DNA of 46,682 bases from a virus: IMG/VR virus record IMGVR_UViG_3300021504_000002, positions 1 to 46,682 of that record; one strand, 5' to 3'. The position numbers were made by a program, and so were the translations under genes. Below are positions 30,228 to 38,803 of this stretch, piece by piece; the first letter of the stretch is position 1, and the number at the start of each line of letters is the position of its first letter. The notes under the pieces are model-generated. The model was not told the origin of the DNA. It saw only the letters and a list, made by a program, of their open reading frames with translations, and ran no database searches.

Positions 30228-31325
30228 ATGGGTACTAAGGTTGATACCAACGTTGATACCAACGTTGATACCAAGGTTGATAGGGTAGACGTAAACGCTA
30301 AGGATCATAGGGAATTACGTAATTTTTGTACAGGAGCGTTTTTGGCAAGCAAAGAAATACCCATAAAAACAAAAAAGTTCATAGGTCGTACATTTTCAGT
30401 TGTACCAGCGACCATAATCAAGGAAGGATCATTCTATCCATCGGGGACTAATGTGGAAGACGGAGCATTATTCGTTGGGGCTAGTGAAATATATAAAAGT
30501 ACACAGCGTTGGAATGGGCGAGGGGTCTCATTAGAACACCCATCAAACGGAGGTTTGACACTTAATAACCCAAAGGATTACAACAATCAGTATTTAGGGC
30601 TTGTTTTTAACTCAAAATACAGTCATAGTGAAAAAGCTATAAAAACAGAGTTTTGGCTTGATAATGAACGTGCTAGTGATATAATAGAGAGAGTCAAGGC
30701 AGGTGAAGAAATAGATGTGAGCATAGGAGCTTATGGAGCCTTTGAAAAAAGGGACGAAACAAATGAGAATGAAAAGAGCATTTCTTTTGTAGACATAAGA
30801 CCTGACCACGTAGCTATACTGCCTTTTTCAGAAGGTGCCTGTGATTATGAACATGGGTGCGGAATACGAGCCAAAAAAGTGGAACACAAACAAGAACATA
30901 AACTAAAAGAAGAGACCAACATGGATAAAGAAACCAAAGGGTGTAATGAGAACGTAGAAAAGTCAAATGATAGCTTTGTATGTGGCGACATGAAGGCTTT
31001 ATTAGCACACGCATCACCTGAATTGAAGGCTGCTATTAGTGAGAGCATGTCTGTGGCTGAATCAGTTAAAGCGAAAGCTGTGGACACAATCAACTCCATT
31101 GATAGCGTCAAGTTTTGTGACGCATTCTTTGAGAAAAACTCTCTAGCAGACCTAAACAAGGTAGCTGCTATTGTTGCCGACATGAAAGACATAAAAGATG
31201 CAGCTCTTGCAAAAGAGGAAAGTGTAAAAGAAGCTAAAACTAATTTCTCAGCTAACGCACCAAGTCGTAGGCCAGCTGAAGATTTAGGATACGTGCCAAT
31301 TAAAGACATTGATTTAAATTCTTAA
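30228..31325 (+). CDS. Prohead protease fused to scaffold-like region (DUF2213-like)
   Basis: 365 residues from the ATG at 30228, 7 bases after GGGAG; an ATG at 30222 is too close to that site. Residues 3-20 hold a VDTN/VDTK repeat. Residues about 25-215 match the DUF2213 protease style: 'GRTFSVVPATIIKEGSFYP', 'RGVSLEHPSNGGLTLNNP', 'VSIGAYGAFE' and 'DHVAILPFSEGACDYEHG', with the His and Ser expected in this fold. The last ~140 residues are charged and helical, as in scaffolds. An in-frame ATG at 30921 could start a scaffold-only product. The enzyme would trim scaffold and capsid proteins during head assembly. Confidence 0.75.
   Translation: MGTKVDTNVDTNVDTKVDRVDVNAKDHRELRNFCTGAFLASKEIPIKTKKFIGRTFSVVPATIIKEGSFYPSGTNVEDGALFVGASEIYKSTQRWNGRGVSLEHPSNGGLTLNNPKDYNNQYLGLVFNSKYSHSEKAIKTEFWLDNERASDIIERVKAGEEIDVSIGAYGAFEKRDETNENEKSISFVDIRPDHVAILPFSEGACDYEHGCGIRAKKVEHKQEHKLKEETNMDKETKGCNENVEKSNDSFVCGDMKALLAHASPELKAAISESMSVAESVKAKAVDTINSIDSVKFCDAFFEKNSLADLNKVAAIVADMKDIKDAALAKEESVKEAKTNFSANAPSRRPAEDLGYVPIKDIDLNS
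30240..30284 (+). repeat. 12-bp tandem repeat at the protease N-terminus
   Basis: GTTGATACCAAC occurs in tandem from 30240, with a third copy ending AAG and a partial fourth. It encodes V-D-T-N/K. The near-identical copies suggest recent slippage expansion. Confidence 0.8.
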
Positions 31326-31337
31326 TAAGGAGTTATC

Positions 31338-31844
31338 ATGGCTAGATTTAATACCGTAAGATTAGCTATTTACGGAATGCCCGGGGTCGAGTTAGAGTAT
31401 ACTGCTGAGAACCCTTTGCCAGAACCAATAAAGCCCGGCATGAGCTTACACATAGCATCGACAGGAAAGGTTATAGCAAACCCATCTGCGCTTGCTACAG
31501 ACTTTCCTAATGGCAAACTGATAGCTGTTCAGTCAGATGCCTTTGGCAAGGGAGTAAGTGAAGACTGGAACGAAACGGCTAATGACTACGTTGCTGACGA
31601 TATCGTTATGACACAGCAAGTGCGTCCCGGAGACAAGATATGGGGTTGGTTACCACCGGGAGAAATAGCAGTAGTCGGAGCACCTTTGTTAATGACAGGA
31701 GGCGCTCTTGGATATCCGGGAACTCTAGAAGTTTACAAAGCTGGCGACGAAGCCAGATACGCACATATATTAGGCCACTCAGAAGAATTAGTAGACAACA
31801 CAGCTGGTGTTGATCCAATAAGGATAATTGCGGTGGCTTGGTAG
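31338..31844 (+). CDS. Capsid decoration/cement protein, copy 1
   Basis: 168 residues, AAGGAG ribosome site. Key parts: 'NTVRLAIYGMPGVELEY', 'IKPGMSLHIASTGKVIANP', 'KLIAVQSDAFGKGVSEDW', 'VRPGDKIWGWLPPGEIAV' and 'VDNTAGVDPIRIIAVAW'. The pattern of a small all-beta protein with 'PGD' and 'WLPPG' turns, just before the major capsid gene, is typical of head decoration proteins. It is a clear paralogue of the next gene. Confidence 0.7.
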   Translation: MARFNTVRLAIYGMPGVELEYTAENPLPEPIKPGMSLHIASTGKVIANPSALATDFPNGKLIAVQSDAFGKGVSEDWNETANDYVADDIVMTQQVRPGDKIWGWLPPGEIAVVGAPLLMTGGALGYPGTLEVYKAGDEARYAHILGHSEELVDNTAGVDPIRIIAVAW

Positions 31845-31856
31845 AAGGGAGTTTCT

Positions 31857-32348
31857 ATGAGCAAATACAACACAATTAATTTAGCTTTGTATGGCTTGCC
31901 TCCTGTTTGTGTAGAGAAGACGGCAGAGGTTAGTATAAAGCCGGGGATGTTTTGCAGAATACTCCCTAATGGGAACATTATTCCAGACGACGGGCCTTCT
32001 GGGCCGTCTACTAACTACCCTGATCCGAAACTTGTTGCTGTTGAGAACATCTACTTCGGCAAAGGAGCTGTCGAGCCGTGGTCAGAAGGTTCAGCCGACT
32101 ACGCTGCTGGTGATATCGTTCTTTGCAACCATCTTCGTCCCGGAGACAAGATCTGGGCTTGGTTAGCTCCGGGTGGTGCCACAGTGGCCGATGAAGGCTC
32201 CCCAGCTAGAGCAAGGGGAAACGCTCAAGGGTTTGACGGCACTGTGATTGCTGATGATAACTTTAGAGACACAGTAGGGTACTTTGACGAGACAATTGAC
32301 AATACTGCAGGGCTAGAGCCTGTCAGGATAGTTGTTGTAATATCGTAA
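31857..32348 (+). CDS. Capsid decoration/cement protein, copy 2
   Basis: 163 residues, GGGAG upstream. It aligns along its length with the preceding gene: 'NTINLALYGLPPVCVEK', 'IKPGMFCRILPNGNIIP', 'KLVAVENIYFGKGAVEPW', 'RPGDKIWAWLAPGGATV' and 'IDNTAGLEPVRIVVVIS'. The two arose by tandem duplication and then diverged. They may form a mixed cement layer or serve as trimers at different capsid positions. Confidence 0.7.
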   Translation: MSKYNTINLALYGLPPVCVEKTAEVSIKPGMFCRILPNGNIIPDDGPSGPSTNYPDPKLVAVENIYFGKGAVEPWSEGSADYAAGDIVLCNHLRPGDKIWAWLAPGGATVADEGSPARARGNAQGFDGTVIADDNFRDTVGYFDETIDNTAGLEPVRIVVVIS

Positions 32349-32368
32349 TAAACTAAGGAAACAAAAAG

Positions 32369-33415
32369 ATGTCAGATAAAAATAAAACAGAAAATCGTGA
32401 GTATATCGCAGAGGGCAAGGCCCATGGTGAGACTGCTGGCGCTGTTCTAAGTAGCAACTTTAGCCTAGATGTATTAGCACAGAGATACAGGAACCTTAAC
32501 TTTTCGTCTTTACCGCCTAACTACTGGAAAGAGATAGACAAAAGAATAGCTAAGGTAGCAAGAGCAGAACTAATTGGGATGGCTGATCTGCAAAGAAGCG
32601 CAGAAAACATAAAGATAAACAGAAAAGGCAAGAGCGTTCACGAGTACTACAAGGTATCTGAGATGAGTGGTGGTAATATTGTTATGTCTCCAGATGAAAG
32701 AGGCACATCAGACGTCTTGGATTTTAGTCCAGCGCAGATACCTTTGCCAATTGTTAAGAAAGAATTTTGGCATGAGCTTTTTACAGACACAGCAGCCAAA
32801 GAGAATAGCTTTAATCTTTTAATGCAATTAACAGACGCTGCGTCTTTTGTAGTAGCCAACGATCTTGAAGAGTTTCTCTTTAATGGGATCTTTACCCCAG
32901 CAGCTGGGTTATCAGCTTATGGGTACACTCAATGGCCTGAAAGAAACGAGTTCACTCCAGCATCATCGCCAGTTCCTTTTGCAGACTGGACAACAGTAAC
33001 TCTAGAAAACATTGTTGATCAAGTAAAGCAGATGGTAGAGGTTCTATGGTACCAAAATCATGATGGACCATACAAACTTTACATTCCTAGAAAATACAAG
33101 TATTTACTAGACTCGGACTACACAACTGGGTCTAATGAATATCCTTTGGGGATAACTCTTAGAGAACGCATCCTAAAAATAGAAGGCATGAGCGAAATCG
33201 CAACTGCCAGAAAATTAGCAGATGACAACGTGCTCTTAGTAGAAATGTCACAAAGATCATTAGGGCTAATTCAGGGCTTGCCTATGACTGTTATGGATTG
33301 GGAACCACCTAACACTCCTAACTGGAAACATATGTATAAAGCTATGTCATGTATGGTTCCATTATTTAAATCAGACTATGAAGGTCAGAACGGAATTTTA
33401 CACGCTCATTTATAG
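32369..33415 (+). CDS. Major capsid protein
   Basis: 348 residues, preceded by AAGGAAAC. Position (after protease and decoration genes, before connectors), size and pattern fit an HK97-fold capsid protein. Segments such as 'LPIVKKEFWHELFTDTAA', 'AASFVVANDLEEFLFNG', 'GPYKLYIPRKYKYLLDSDY', 'LREROIL'-like helix text and 'LGLIQGLPMTVMDWEPP' recall the encapsulin-like branch of this fold (the helix reads LRERILKIEG). There is no clear extra N-terminal delta domain, which agrees with a separate scaffold in the protease gene. Confidence 0.8.
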   Translation: MSDKNKTENREYIAEGKAHGETAGAVLSSNFSLDVLAQRYRNLNFSSLPPNYWKEIDKRIAKVARAELIGMADLQRSAENIKINRKGKSVHEYYKVSEMSGGNIVMSPDERGTSDVLDFSPAQIPLPIVKKEFWHELFTDTAAKENSFNLLMQLTDAASFVVANDLEEFLFNGIFTPAAGLSAYGYTQWPERNEFTPASSPVPFADWTTVTLENIVDQVKQMVEVLWYQNHDGPYKLYIPRKYKYLLDSDYTTGSNEYPLGITLRERILKIEGMSEIATARKLADDNVLLVEMSQRSLGLIQGLPMTVMDWEPPNTPNWKHMYKAMSCMVPLFKSDYEGQNGILHAHL

Positions 33416-33426
33416 GGAATTGTTTA

Positions 33427-33828
33427 ATGCAAGATTTTACGTCGCCGTCCGTAAGTCATGTTCGAGAGATAATAGTTACAGAGGCATCGGATGCTGTAAT
33501 AGAAGGTTGTATAGCTACAGCGTCCGCTGCTGTTGTTTCTAGTATACCAAAAGCCGAAATATCAGACAGGCTTGCTTTAGAAGTACAAAGATGGCTAGCA
33601 GCCCACTTCGTATTCATCAGCGACCAGAAGGGAAGGGTCGTCGAGGAGAAGTTGGGCGAGGCATCGATACAATATGAGACCGACACAGGTTCCAGCACAG
33701 GAGGTGGGAATAAAATAGAGAGATTCTCTACTTCTTTTTATGGCCGTACAGCCGTTGATCTTGACCCAAGCGGTCATTTGCGTGGTATTTCTGGACGACC
33801 TCGTAGACAACGACTGGTAGCAGTATGA
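33427..33828 (+). CDS. Head-tail connector (DUF4054-like adaptor)
   Basis: 133 residues. Helical first part, then 'LALEVQRWLAAHFVFI' and 'GRVVEEKLGEASIQYE', and 'FSTSFYGRTAVDLDP', the order typical of adaptor proteins that dock on the portal after packaging. It starts 12 bases after the capsid gene and overlaps the next gene by 4 bases (ATGA). Confidence 0.75.
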   Translation: MQDFTSPSVSHVREIIVTEASDAVIEGCIATASAAVVSSIPKAEISDRLALEVQRWLAAHFVFISDQKGRVVEEKLGEASIQYETDTGSSTGGGNKIERFSTSFYGRTAVDLDPSGHLRGISGRPRRQRLVAV

Positions 33829-34244
33829 GTTGGCTATATAAGAACATGAAAACACCAACGCTGTATTGGCGACCACCAAAGCCCGATGCAATGGGCGATT
33901 ATCAGTGGCCTGATCCAGAAGAAATATTGTGTAGGTGGGAATACAAGAACGCAGTGTTCTATAGTAGTGCTGGTGACGAAGTTGCGTCAAAGGCAGTTGT
34001 GTATGCCAGCCAGCTGTTGAGAATAGAGGGTTATCTGTGGATGGGATCGATTATAGACGTTTCAAATGACTTCCAGCCACCGCTAGATACGTCCTCATAT
34101 GATCAGATTAGCCAGCTTACTAAAACGCTGTATCAGGACGATTACGAGTCGCAATATGCTTTTGCGATGAGAATTACTAAAGTAGACAAGATGTCTTTGT
34201 TATCCGACAACGATTCTTACTTATATAAGGTGTATCTAACATAA
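33825..34244 (+). CDS. Probable head closure (stopper) protein
   Basis: 139 residues. Beta-rich middle with 'EEILCRWEYKNAVFYSSAGDEVASKAVVY' (in two pieces) and 'LWMGSIIDV', which resembles head-closure proteins that carry a 'G-D/G-S-x-I' strand. Position between adaptor and gp10-like gene supports the role. Overlaps its neighbours by 4 and 1 bases. Confidence 0.6.
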   Translation: MSWLYKNMKTPTLYWRPPKPDAMGDYQWPDPEEILCRWEYKNAVFYSSAGDEVASKAVVYASQLLRIEGYLWMGSIIDVSNDFQPPLDTSSYDQISQLTKTLYQDDYESQYAFAMRITKVDKMSLLSDNDSYLYKVYLT

Positions 34245-34633
34245 TGTCCTCAGTAAAAGATAACGTTTCTATGCTGTTAAAAAAACTGCCTAATGTGATG
34301 GCAAAAAGAGTCTACCAAAGATCCATGACTGCTATCTTGTTAGAGGTTAAAAAGGAGTCTATAAAGAGGACGCCAGTGGACACAGGCTTTTTGAAGTCTG
34401 CTACGTTCACAAAGCAAATGAGATTTAATAAGAATGGAATAAATGGCAGCGTGTACAACACTGCTAAATATTCTTTGTATGTACATGAGAACTTGACAGC
34501 TAGACATGAAACAGGTCAAGCCAAGTTCTTGGAAGGGGCAGCTAACGAGGTTGGTAAAAAAAGCGACCAGATTGTAGAGGCGTACGCTGCTGAAGCTATC
34601 CTAGATTTAAAAAGAGGAGGCGGGAAGCTGTGA
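34244..34633 (+). CDS. HK97 gp10-like tail completion protein
   Basis: 129 residues. It has the gp10 signature: a helical N-terminus, 'ESIKRTPVDTGFLKSATF' with the T-P-V-D-T-G-x-L-x-x-S motif, and 'YSLYVHENLTARHETGQAKFL' near the end. These proteins help join tail to head or close the tail end. Overlaps the next gene by 4 bases. Confidence 0.85.
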   Translation: MSSVKDNVSMLLKKLPNVMAKRVYQRSMTAILLEVKKESIKRTPVDTGFLKSATFTKQMRFNKNGINGSVYNTAKYSLYVHENLTARHETGQAKFLEGAANEVGKKSDQIVEAYAAEAILDLKRGGGKL

Positions 34634-35028
34634 GAAGATACACGGGACTAGACATAGCAACATTGTTAGCTGAAAATGGTTTTGGTGAATTAGGGGAAAA
34701 CTTGTTTGCTACTAAAGCGACACCTAACAAGCCTGACGCTATCATAAATGTATCTGTGTATGGTAACTTTGCAGAGGCTTCAGCTAATATGACGTATAGA
34801 TCACCACTGTTCCAAGTGATGGTGAGAGATTCTTTAGGAAAGGTCGTAAGGTGTTCAGAGACCATCTATGCTATAGATGATTTTCTTCACGGCCTCCAGA
34901 GGCAAATAGTTGGCGATACTAGATATGCTTATATATTGAACAACGGTGAACCCATGGACATAAATGACGACATGAATAAGCGCCCACTGTGGGTTGCTAA
35001 CTATAAATGCTTATTAGGAGGTACTTAA
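34630..35028 (+). CDS. Tail terminator / minor capsid-type protein, GTG start
   Basis: 132 residues from GTG in a GTGA overlap, AGAGGAGG upstream. 'GLDIATLLAENGFGELGENLF' and 'SPLFQVMVRDSLGKVVRCSE' match the pattern of phage tail terminator or minor capsid proteins (PF12691-like). It precedes the tube gene, the place where lambda U-like terminators occur. Confidence 0.7.
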   Translation: MRRYTGLDIATLLAENGFGELGENLFATKATPNKPDAIINVSVYGNFAEASANMTYRSPLFQVMVRDSLGKVVRCSETIYAIDDFLHGLQRQIVGDTRYAYILNNGEPMDINDDMNKRPLWVANYKCLLGGT

Positions 35029-35651
35029 TGGCAGAACATAAAGACACACAAGCTATCTTGGGCAAAGACTTGATAGTAAAGGTCTACTTTCACACATCCA
35101 TAGATCCAGACACAATAACACCCATGGAACTGTTTGAGCCTATAGAGGTACAGCCCTTTTCTCCAGCACAGGAGGATATTGACGTAACTTACTATAACGA
35201 CAGTAGGTATAGAGATAATATACCCGGGTTGATAGACCCAGTAGAGATTACTGTACGAGGGAACTACGCAACGGTTGATTTGCGCGATCAAAACAGGCTA
35301 ACATATACAGAGTTGTGGGAGTGGTTCAGGGACGAGCTAAACGTATATAACGACCCTTTAGACATGTTGGTCATATACCCTAAAACAAATGACTTAGTAG
35401 GTCAACCGCATGGGTATCACTCTTGTAAGGTTAACATTAAATCGCTGGAGATAGACCCTCCAATAGACTCACAGATGACGTACACTGTTGTTTTTAAAAC
35501 AAGTGGCAAGATAGAGTGGAGGCTGTCATCAAATCCTGTCCCAGAGCCTCCTACCAAGACAGAGCCTCCTAAATCGATGACTAATCAAGCTTTTGCTAGA
35601 AGGGTAGCTGCTTCTACAAAGACTGCAGCCGATCCAGTAGTACCAAAATAA
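35028..35651 (+). CDS. Major tail tube protein
   Basis: 207 residues from the ATG at 35028 (TTAGGAGGTACT upstream; overlaps the previous stop by 1 base). 'GKDLIVKVYFHTSIDP', 'DIDVTYYNDSRYRDNIPGLID' and 'VEITVRGNYATV' resemble the beta-sandwich of lambda V-type tube proteins, which recognise a change in the 'x-T-x-x-x-S-R' strand. The C-terminal ~40 residues are Pro/Lys/Thr-rich and probably exposed. It directly precedes the chaperone and tape measure genes, as expected. Confidence 0.8.
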   Translation: MAEHKDTQAILGKDLIVKVYFHTSIDPDTITPMELFEPIEVQPFSPAQEDIDVTYYNDSRYRDNIPGLIDPVEITVRGNYATVDLRDQNRLTYTELWEWFRDELNVYNDPLDMLVIYPKTNDLVGQPHGYHSCKVNIKSLEIDPPIDSQMTYTVVFKTSGKIEWRLSSNPVPEPPTKTEPPKSMTNQAFARRVAASTKTAADPVVPK

Positions 35652-35686
35652 TAGATTAAAAAATATATAAAAAAAGGAGAAAACAA

Positions 35687-36061
35687 ATGATGCAAGAGGG
35701 AAGCAAGTACAAATGTTTAATGAAAGGTGATGTTCTAAAGAAAGACGCTGGCTCTTTTACAGTTTATGATCTAGTTTCTTTGGGTGTGAGTGTAAGGATT
35801 TACAGCATGGCTATTGCTGACCTTATTGAGTTTGAGAAGAAACATAACAACCAAGAAACAAACAAGGTTGATTTCAGAAGCTCTACAGCTATAGTAGACT
35901 TATTAAAATCAACAGTCAAAGACTCTGCCGGAAACAAGCTTCTAGATGGCGAGCAGGGAGCTGAAATCTTGGCTATGATACCAGCTAAAGATGCTCAAAT
36001 GATGTTCAATGAAGCAGCCAGACTAACATGGGGGGCTGCTGAAGAACCACAAAAAAAGTAA
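35687..36061 (+). CDS. Tail assembly chaperone, short form (G-like)
   Basis: 124 residues, AAAAGGAGAAAAC upstream. Helical protein with 'SLGVSVRIYSMAIADLIEFE' and 'TAIVDLLKSTVKD', and a terminal 'EEPQKK' that holds the slippery site. The short product binds the tape measure during tail assembly. Analogous to lambda gpG by position and by the frameshift. Confidence 0.85.
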   Translation: MMQEGSKYKCLMKGDVLKKDAGSFTVYDLVSLGVSVRIYSMAIADLIEFEKKHNNQETNKVDFRSSTAIVDLLKSTVKDSAGNKLLDGEQGAEILAMIPAKDAQMMFNEAARLTWGAAEEPQKK

Positions 36062-36396
36062 TCCTGTCTGATAGGGAGCTTCTTTGTTACAGGCTTTGTT
36101 TGTGCTTAGGATGCACCCTATCAGAACTGTCAGAACGTATGTCAGCCCAAGAGTTAAGCTCTTGGGCTGCGTACTATAACGAAGAACCATGGGGGGCTGT
36201 AATAGAGGGCAAGAGGCACGCCCTTACAGCCTCTGTAATAGCTAACGCAGCGTTATCTTTTTCGTCTAAAAAACAGCGTCCGTTCAAAATGCGAGAGTTT
36301 GAGATTGGATGCTCAAGCAAACCAAAAAAACCCAAGCGATCAAAGTGGCAAGACGTAAAAGCCATGTTTAACGCTGTTTGCTCAAAAGGCAGGTGA
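35687..36396 (+). CDS. Tail assembly chaperone, -1 frameshift form (GT-like)
   Basis: A -1 shift at 36052-36058 joins the G-like part to the overlapping frame, giving 236 residues. The T-like part reads 'VILSDRELLCYRLCLCLG', 'LSELSERMSAQELSSWAAYY' and 'NEEPWGAVIEG', the 'S-x-x-E-x-x-x-W-x-A-x-Y-x-x-E-P-W-G' style seen in other GT proteins, and ends basic (KPKKPKRSKW). The second frame alone has no good start codon. GT recruits the tube protein to the tape measure; the G:GT ratio matters for tail assembly. Confidence 0.85.
36052..36058 (+). other. A AAA AAG -1 frameshift site
   Basis: The heptamer is in the right phase and followed directly by TAA (36059-36061). It is the most efficient -1 site known in bacteria and sits in the usual place in the tail chaperone gene. 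Confidence 0.9.
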
Positions 36397-36400
36397 TTAT

Positions 36401-38803
36401 ATGGCAGCTACAGTAGGTACCATCAAAACCGACATCACTCTTGATGCTAGACAGTTTACGTCTACGCTCAAAAAAGTAGAGACCGTGACAGGACGGACCT
36501 CGAGAGCTGTCAAATCATCATCGGCTAGAATGGAAAAGGCTATGAGCGATTCAATGCGCTCAGTTTCCAAATCCATGCAGTCGATGGCCACATCAATAGC
36601 GTCTATTAAAAGTAAAATGGACAGCACGAAACAATCTACCCAAGCTGTATCCAAAAGCATGACCTCTATGGCCAGCTCCACTGCAAGGGCGTCTAGTATG
36701 GCGTCAAACAGCATAACTGGAATGGTCGGTAAAATCACAAGTTTGAAAAGCGCTGCTATATCAACTGCAGGTGCGGTTTTAACTGGCTTTGGAATAAGCA
36801 CTCTTGTCGGCAACTTCAAGACGATGGCTATTGAGCTTGACGGTGCTGCAAAAAGAATGAAGTTTGTCACTGGATCAGCTAGCGCAGCTGCTGAGAAATT
36901 CAAAGAATTATCTGATTTAGGTAACAGACTTGGGATCTCCACACAAGCACTTGCAACGTCATATGGAACGTTTGCTGCAGCTGCAAGAGGCACGGCATTA
37001 GAAGGAAAGAAGTCAGAAGACCTTTTTATTGCAATGTCAGAGGCGTCGAGTGTTTTGGGCATGACGTCAGAACAAACAGCAGGCTCAATGTATGCTCTGT
37101 CACAGATGATGGGTGGCGGTACAATTAGAGCTGAAGAGTTGTTTCTTCAATTGAACGACAGATTGCCCGGAGCAGCTAGAATTTTTGCAGACGCCATTGG
37201 GGTCTCTCAATCAGAACTGAGAGAGCTAATGAAGCAAGGCAAGTTAGTTTCTGAAGACGTTTTGCCTAAAGTCGCTGAAAAAATGCACGAAGTTTTCGGG
37301 GCAGAGGCTCAAAAGAATGCAAAAGGGCTAACCGCTGCAATAACTAGGTCTAGCAATGCATATCAAGATATGAAGATGGCATTGGTAGAGATCACAGAAG
37401 GAGCTGCTATAAGCTTTTTCGAGGCGTTAGCAACTGCTATCAACGCTACTACAGCAGCGATGAAGTTTTTGAATAAAGCCTTTGTAAAAATCCCTAGGGA
37501 GATGAGCACTGGAAACATCTCAAGTGGACTAGGGTTCATAACAAATCAAAAAGTTCCTGAAGTTGCAAAAGATACTGAAATTGCTGGGTTTAAGGGCAGA
37601 GACCAACTTGCAGGCCCCGGGCCAATAGAAGTAGAAGCGCCAGATGTTGTAACGGTTCTCAGCAATGTAGAAATAGACACAAGCGAAAAAGGTCTTGGGT
37701 CTGTAAAAACTAAAATCCAAAAAGCAATGGACTCGCTCGCTGCTGACGTTGACACCTCTAAGATAGCCTCTTCAGTCAACGCCAAGCTCATAGAAGTTAA
37801 CCAAGACATAGAGACTTTTTATGATGGATTAGTTGAACCCGGTCATGATCTAAAAGAAGGGATCCAAGGGCAGATCGAAAAGGTCGCAATGGGAGTTGTC
37901 GACGGGTCTAAAACAGTTGCCGAAGCCCTTAAAGAAGCTAATAACATAATAACTGGCGAGCAAGAAGCTTTTATGATTAAAGCTCAGATGTTGGCCGAGA
38001 AAGAAGCAGAGATAGCAGAAAAGAATAGAGAAGCTTCTCTAATAAAGCCTGAACAGTCGTTGGCGTATGCAGCATTAGAAACGACCATGAATAGTGTCAA
38101 TTCAGCGTTTGAAACCTTCATAAGAACAGGCAAAGTAGATTTCAAAGACATGATCTTGTCTTTAGTAGCAGACATACAAAAGCTAATTACAAAGTTCTTT
38201 GTTTTGATGCCTTTGATGAACGCCATGGGTATTCAGGGAGGCGCCCCCGCTCCTGCCCTTTCTGGATTAGGTAAGATCTTCGGGTTTGCAAAGGGCGGAG
38301 TAATAGACGAAGAAATTTTCGGGATAGGCACCAGAAGTGGAAAACGATACTCTTTTGGCGAGCAAGGGCCAGAAGCTATTGTGCCAATGAGTGGTAATAG
38401 CGCTAGTGAAACCATTTCATCAATGAAGTCAGCAGGTAGTCCAGAAGGGTTTGGAATGATGCAACCTCCTAAGCAACAAGTGGGAGAGACTATTAAAAAA
38501 ACAGTTCCAGAACCTCTAGCTATTGAAATGCCATCTTTTCAGGAGAAAAGAGTTGACTTTAGCAGGGCTGCTAACGATACAAGCTCAAGGGTATATGACA
38601 GGGTTAAGGAAGCTAATTTAGATGAACCTAGTAAGGCCAGTGGCAACAAGGTTGAAAATATCAATATTTCTATATCTGCACTCGACAGCAAAAGTGTAGT
38701 GGATTTAATGACCAACAACCCTGCAGCGATAACAGGTCCACTCTCTGAAGCCTTAGAACTCGGAGAGAGGAATGTTACTAGCGCAATAAGAGGAGTTTTA
38801 TAA
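36401..38803 (+). CDS. Tape measure protein
   Basis: 800 residues. The first ~100 are a Ser/Met/Lys-rich coil (SMRSVSKSMQSMATSIASIK). Residues about 165-310 match the tape measure domain: 'LSDLGNRLGISTQALATSYG', 'SSVLGMTSEQTAGSMYALSQ', 'RAEELFLQLNDRLPGAARIF' and 'MKQGKLVSEDVLPKVAEKM'. Near residue 640 'FAKGGVIDEEIFGIGTRSG' and 'FGEQGPEAIVPM' is the common C-terminal cap. At roughly 0.15 nm per residue, the tail would be near 120 nm if the whole protein spans it. It is in the normal place after the GT gene. Confidence 0.9.
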   Translation: MAATVGTIKTDITLDARQFTSTLKKVETVTGRTSRAVKSSSARMEKAMSDSMRSVSKSMQSMATSIASIKSKMDSTKQSTQAVSKSMTSMASSTARASSMASNSITGMVGKITSLKSAAISTAGAVLTGFGISTLVGNFKTMAIELDGAAKRMKFVTGSASAAAEKFKELSDLGNRLGISTQALATSYGTFAAAARGTALEGKKSEDLFIAMSEASSVLGMTSEQTAGSMYALSQMMGGGTIRAEELFLQLNDRLPGAARIFADAIGVSQSELRELMKQGKLVSEDVLPKVAEKMHEVFGAEAQKNAKGLTAAITRSSNAYQDMKMALVEITEGAAISFFEALATAINATTAAMKFLNKAFVKIPREMSTGNISSGLGFITNQKVPEVAKDTEIAGFKGRDQLAGPGPIEVEAPDVVTVLSNVEIDTSEKGLGSVKTKIQKAMDSLAADVDTSKIASSVNAKLIEVNQDIETFYDGLVEPGHDLKEGIQGQIEKVAMGVVDGSKTVAEALKEANNIITGEQEAFMIKAQMLAEKEAEIAEKNREASLIKPEQSLAYAALETTMNSVNSAFETFIRTGKVDFKDMILSLVADIQKLITKFFVLMPLMNAMGIQGGAPAPALSGLGKIFGFAKGGVIDEEIFGIGTRSGKRYSFGEQGPEAIVPMSGNSASETISSMKSAGSPEGFGMMQPPKQQVGETIKKTVPEPLAIEMPSFQEKRVDFSRAANDTSSRVYDRVKEANLDEPSKASGNKVENINISISALDSKSVVDLMTNNPAAITGPLSEALELGERNVTSAIRGVL

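Noticed and set aside
36100-36396. Independent 98-residue gene starting with TTG
   Set aside because: No ribosome site, and the -1 shift at A AAA AAG joins it to the preceding gene as the T part of the tail chaperone.
36397-37062. A 221-residue open frame on the minus strand opposite the tape measure gene
   Set aside because: It lies wholly antisense to a strongly supported gene, has no ribosome site, and its Val/Ala/Leu-rich content is what Ser/Thr/Met-rich codons give on the other strand.
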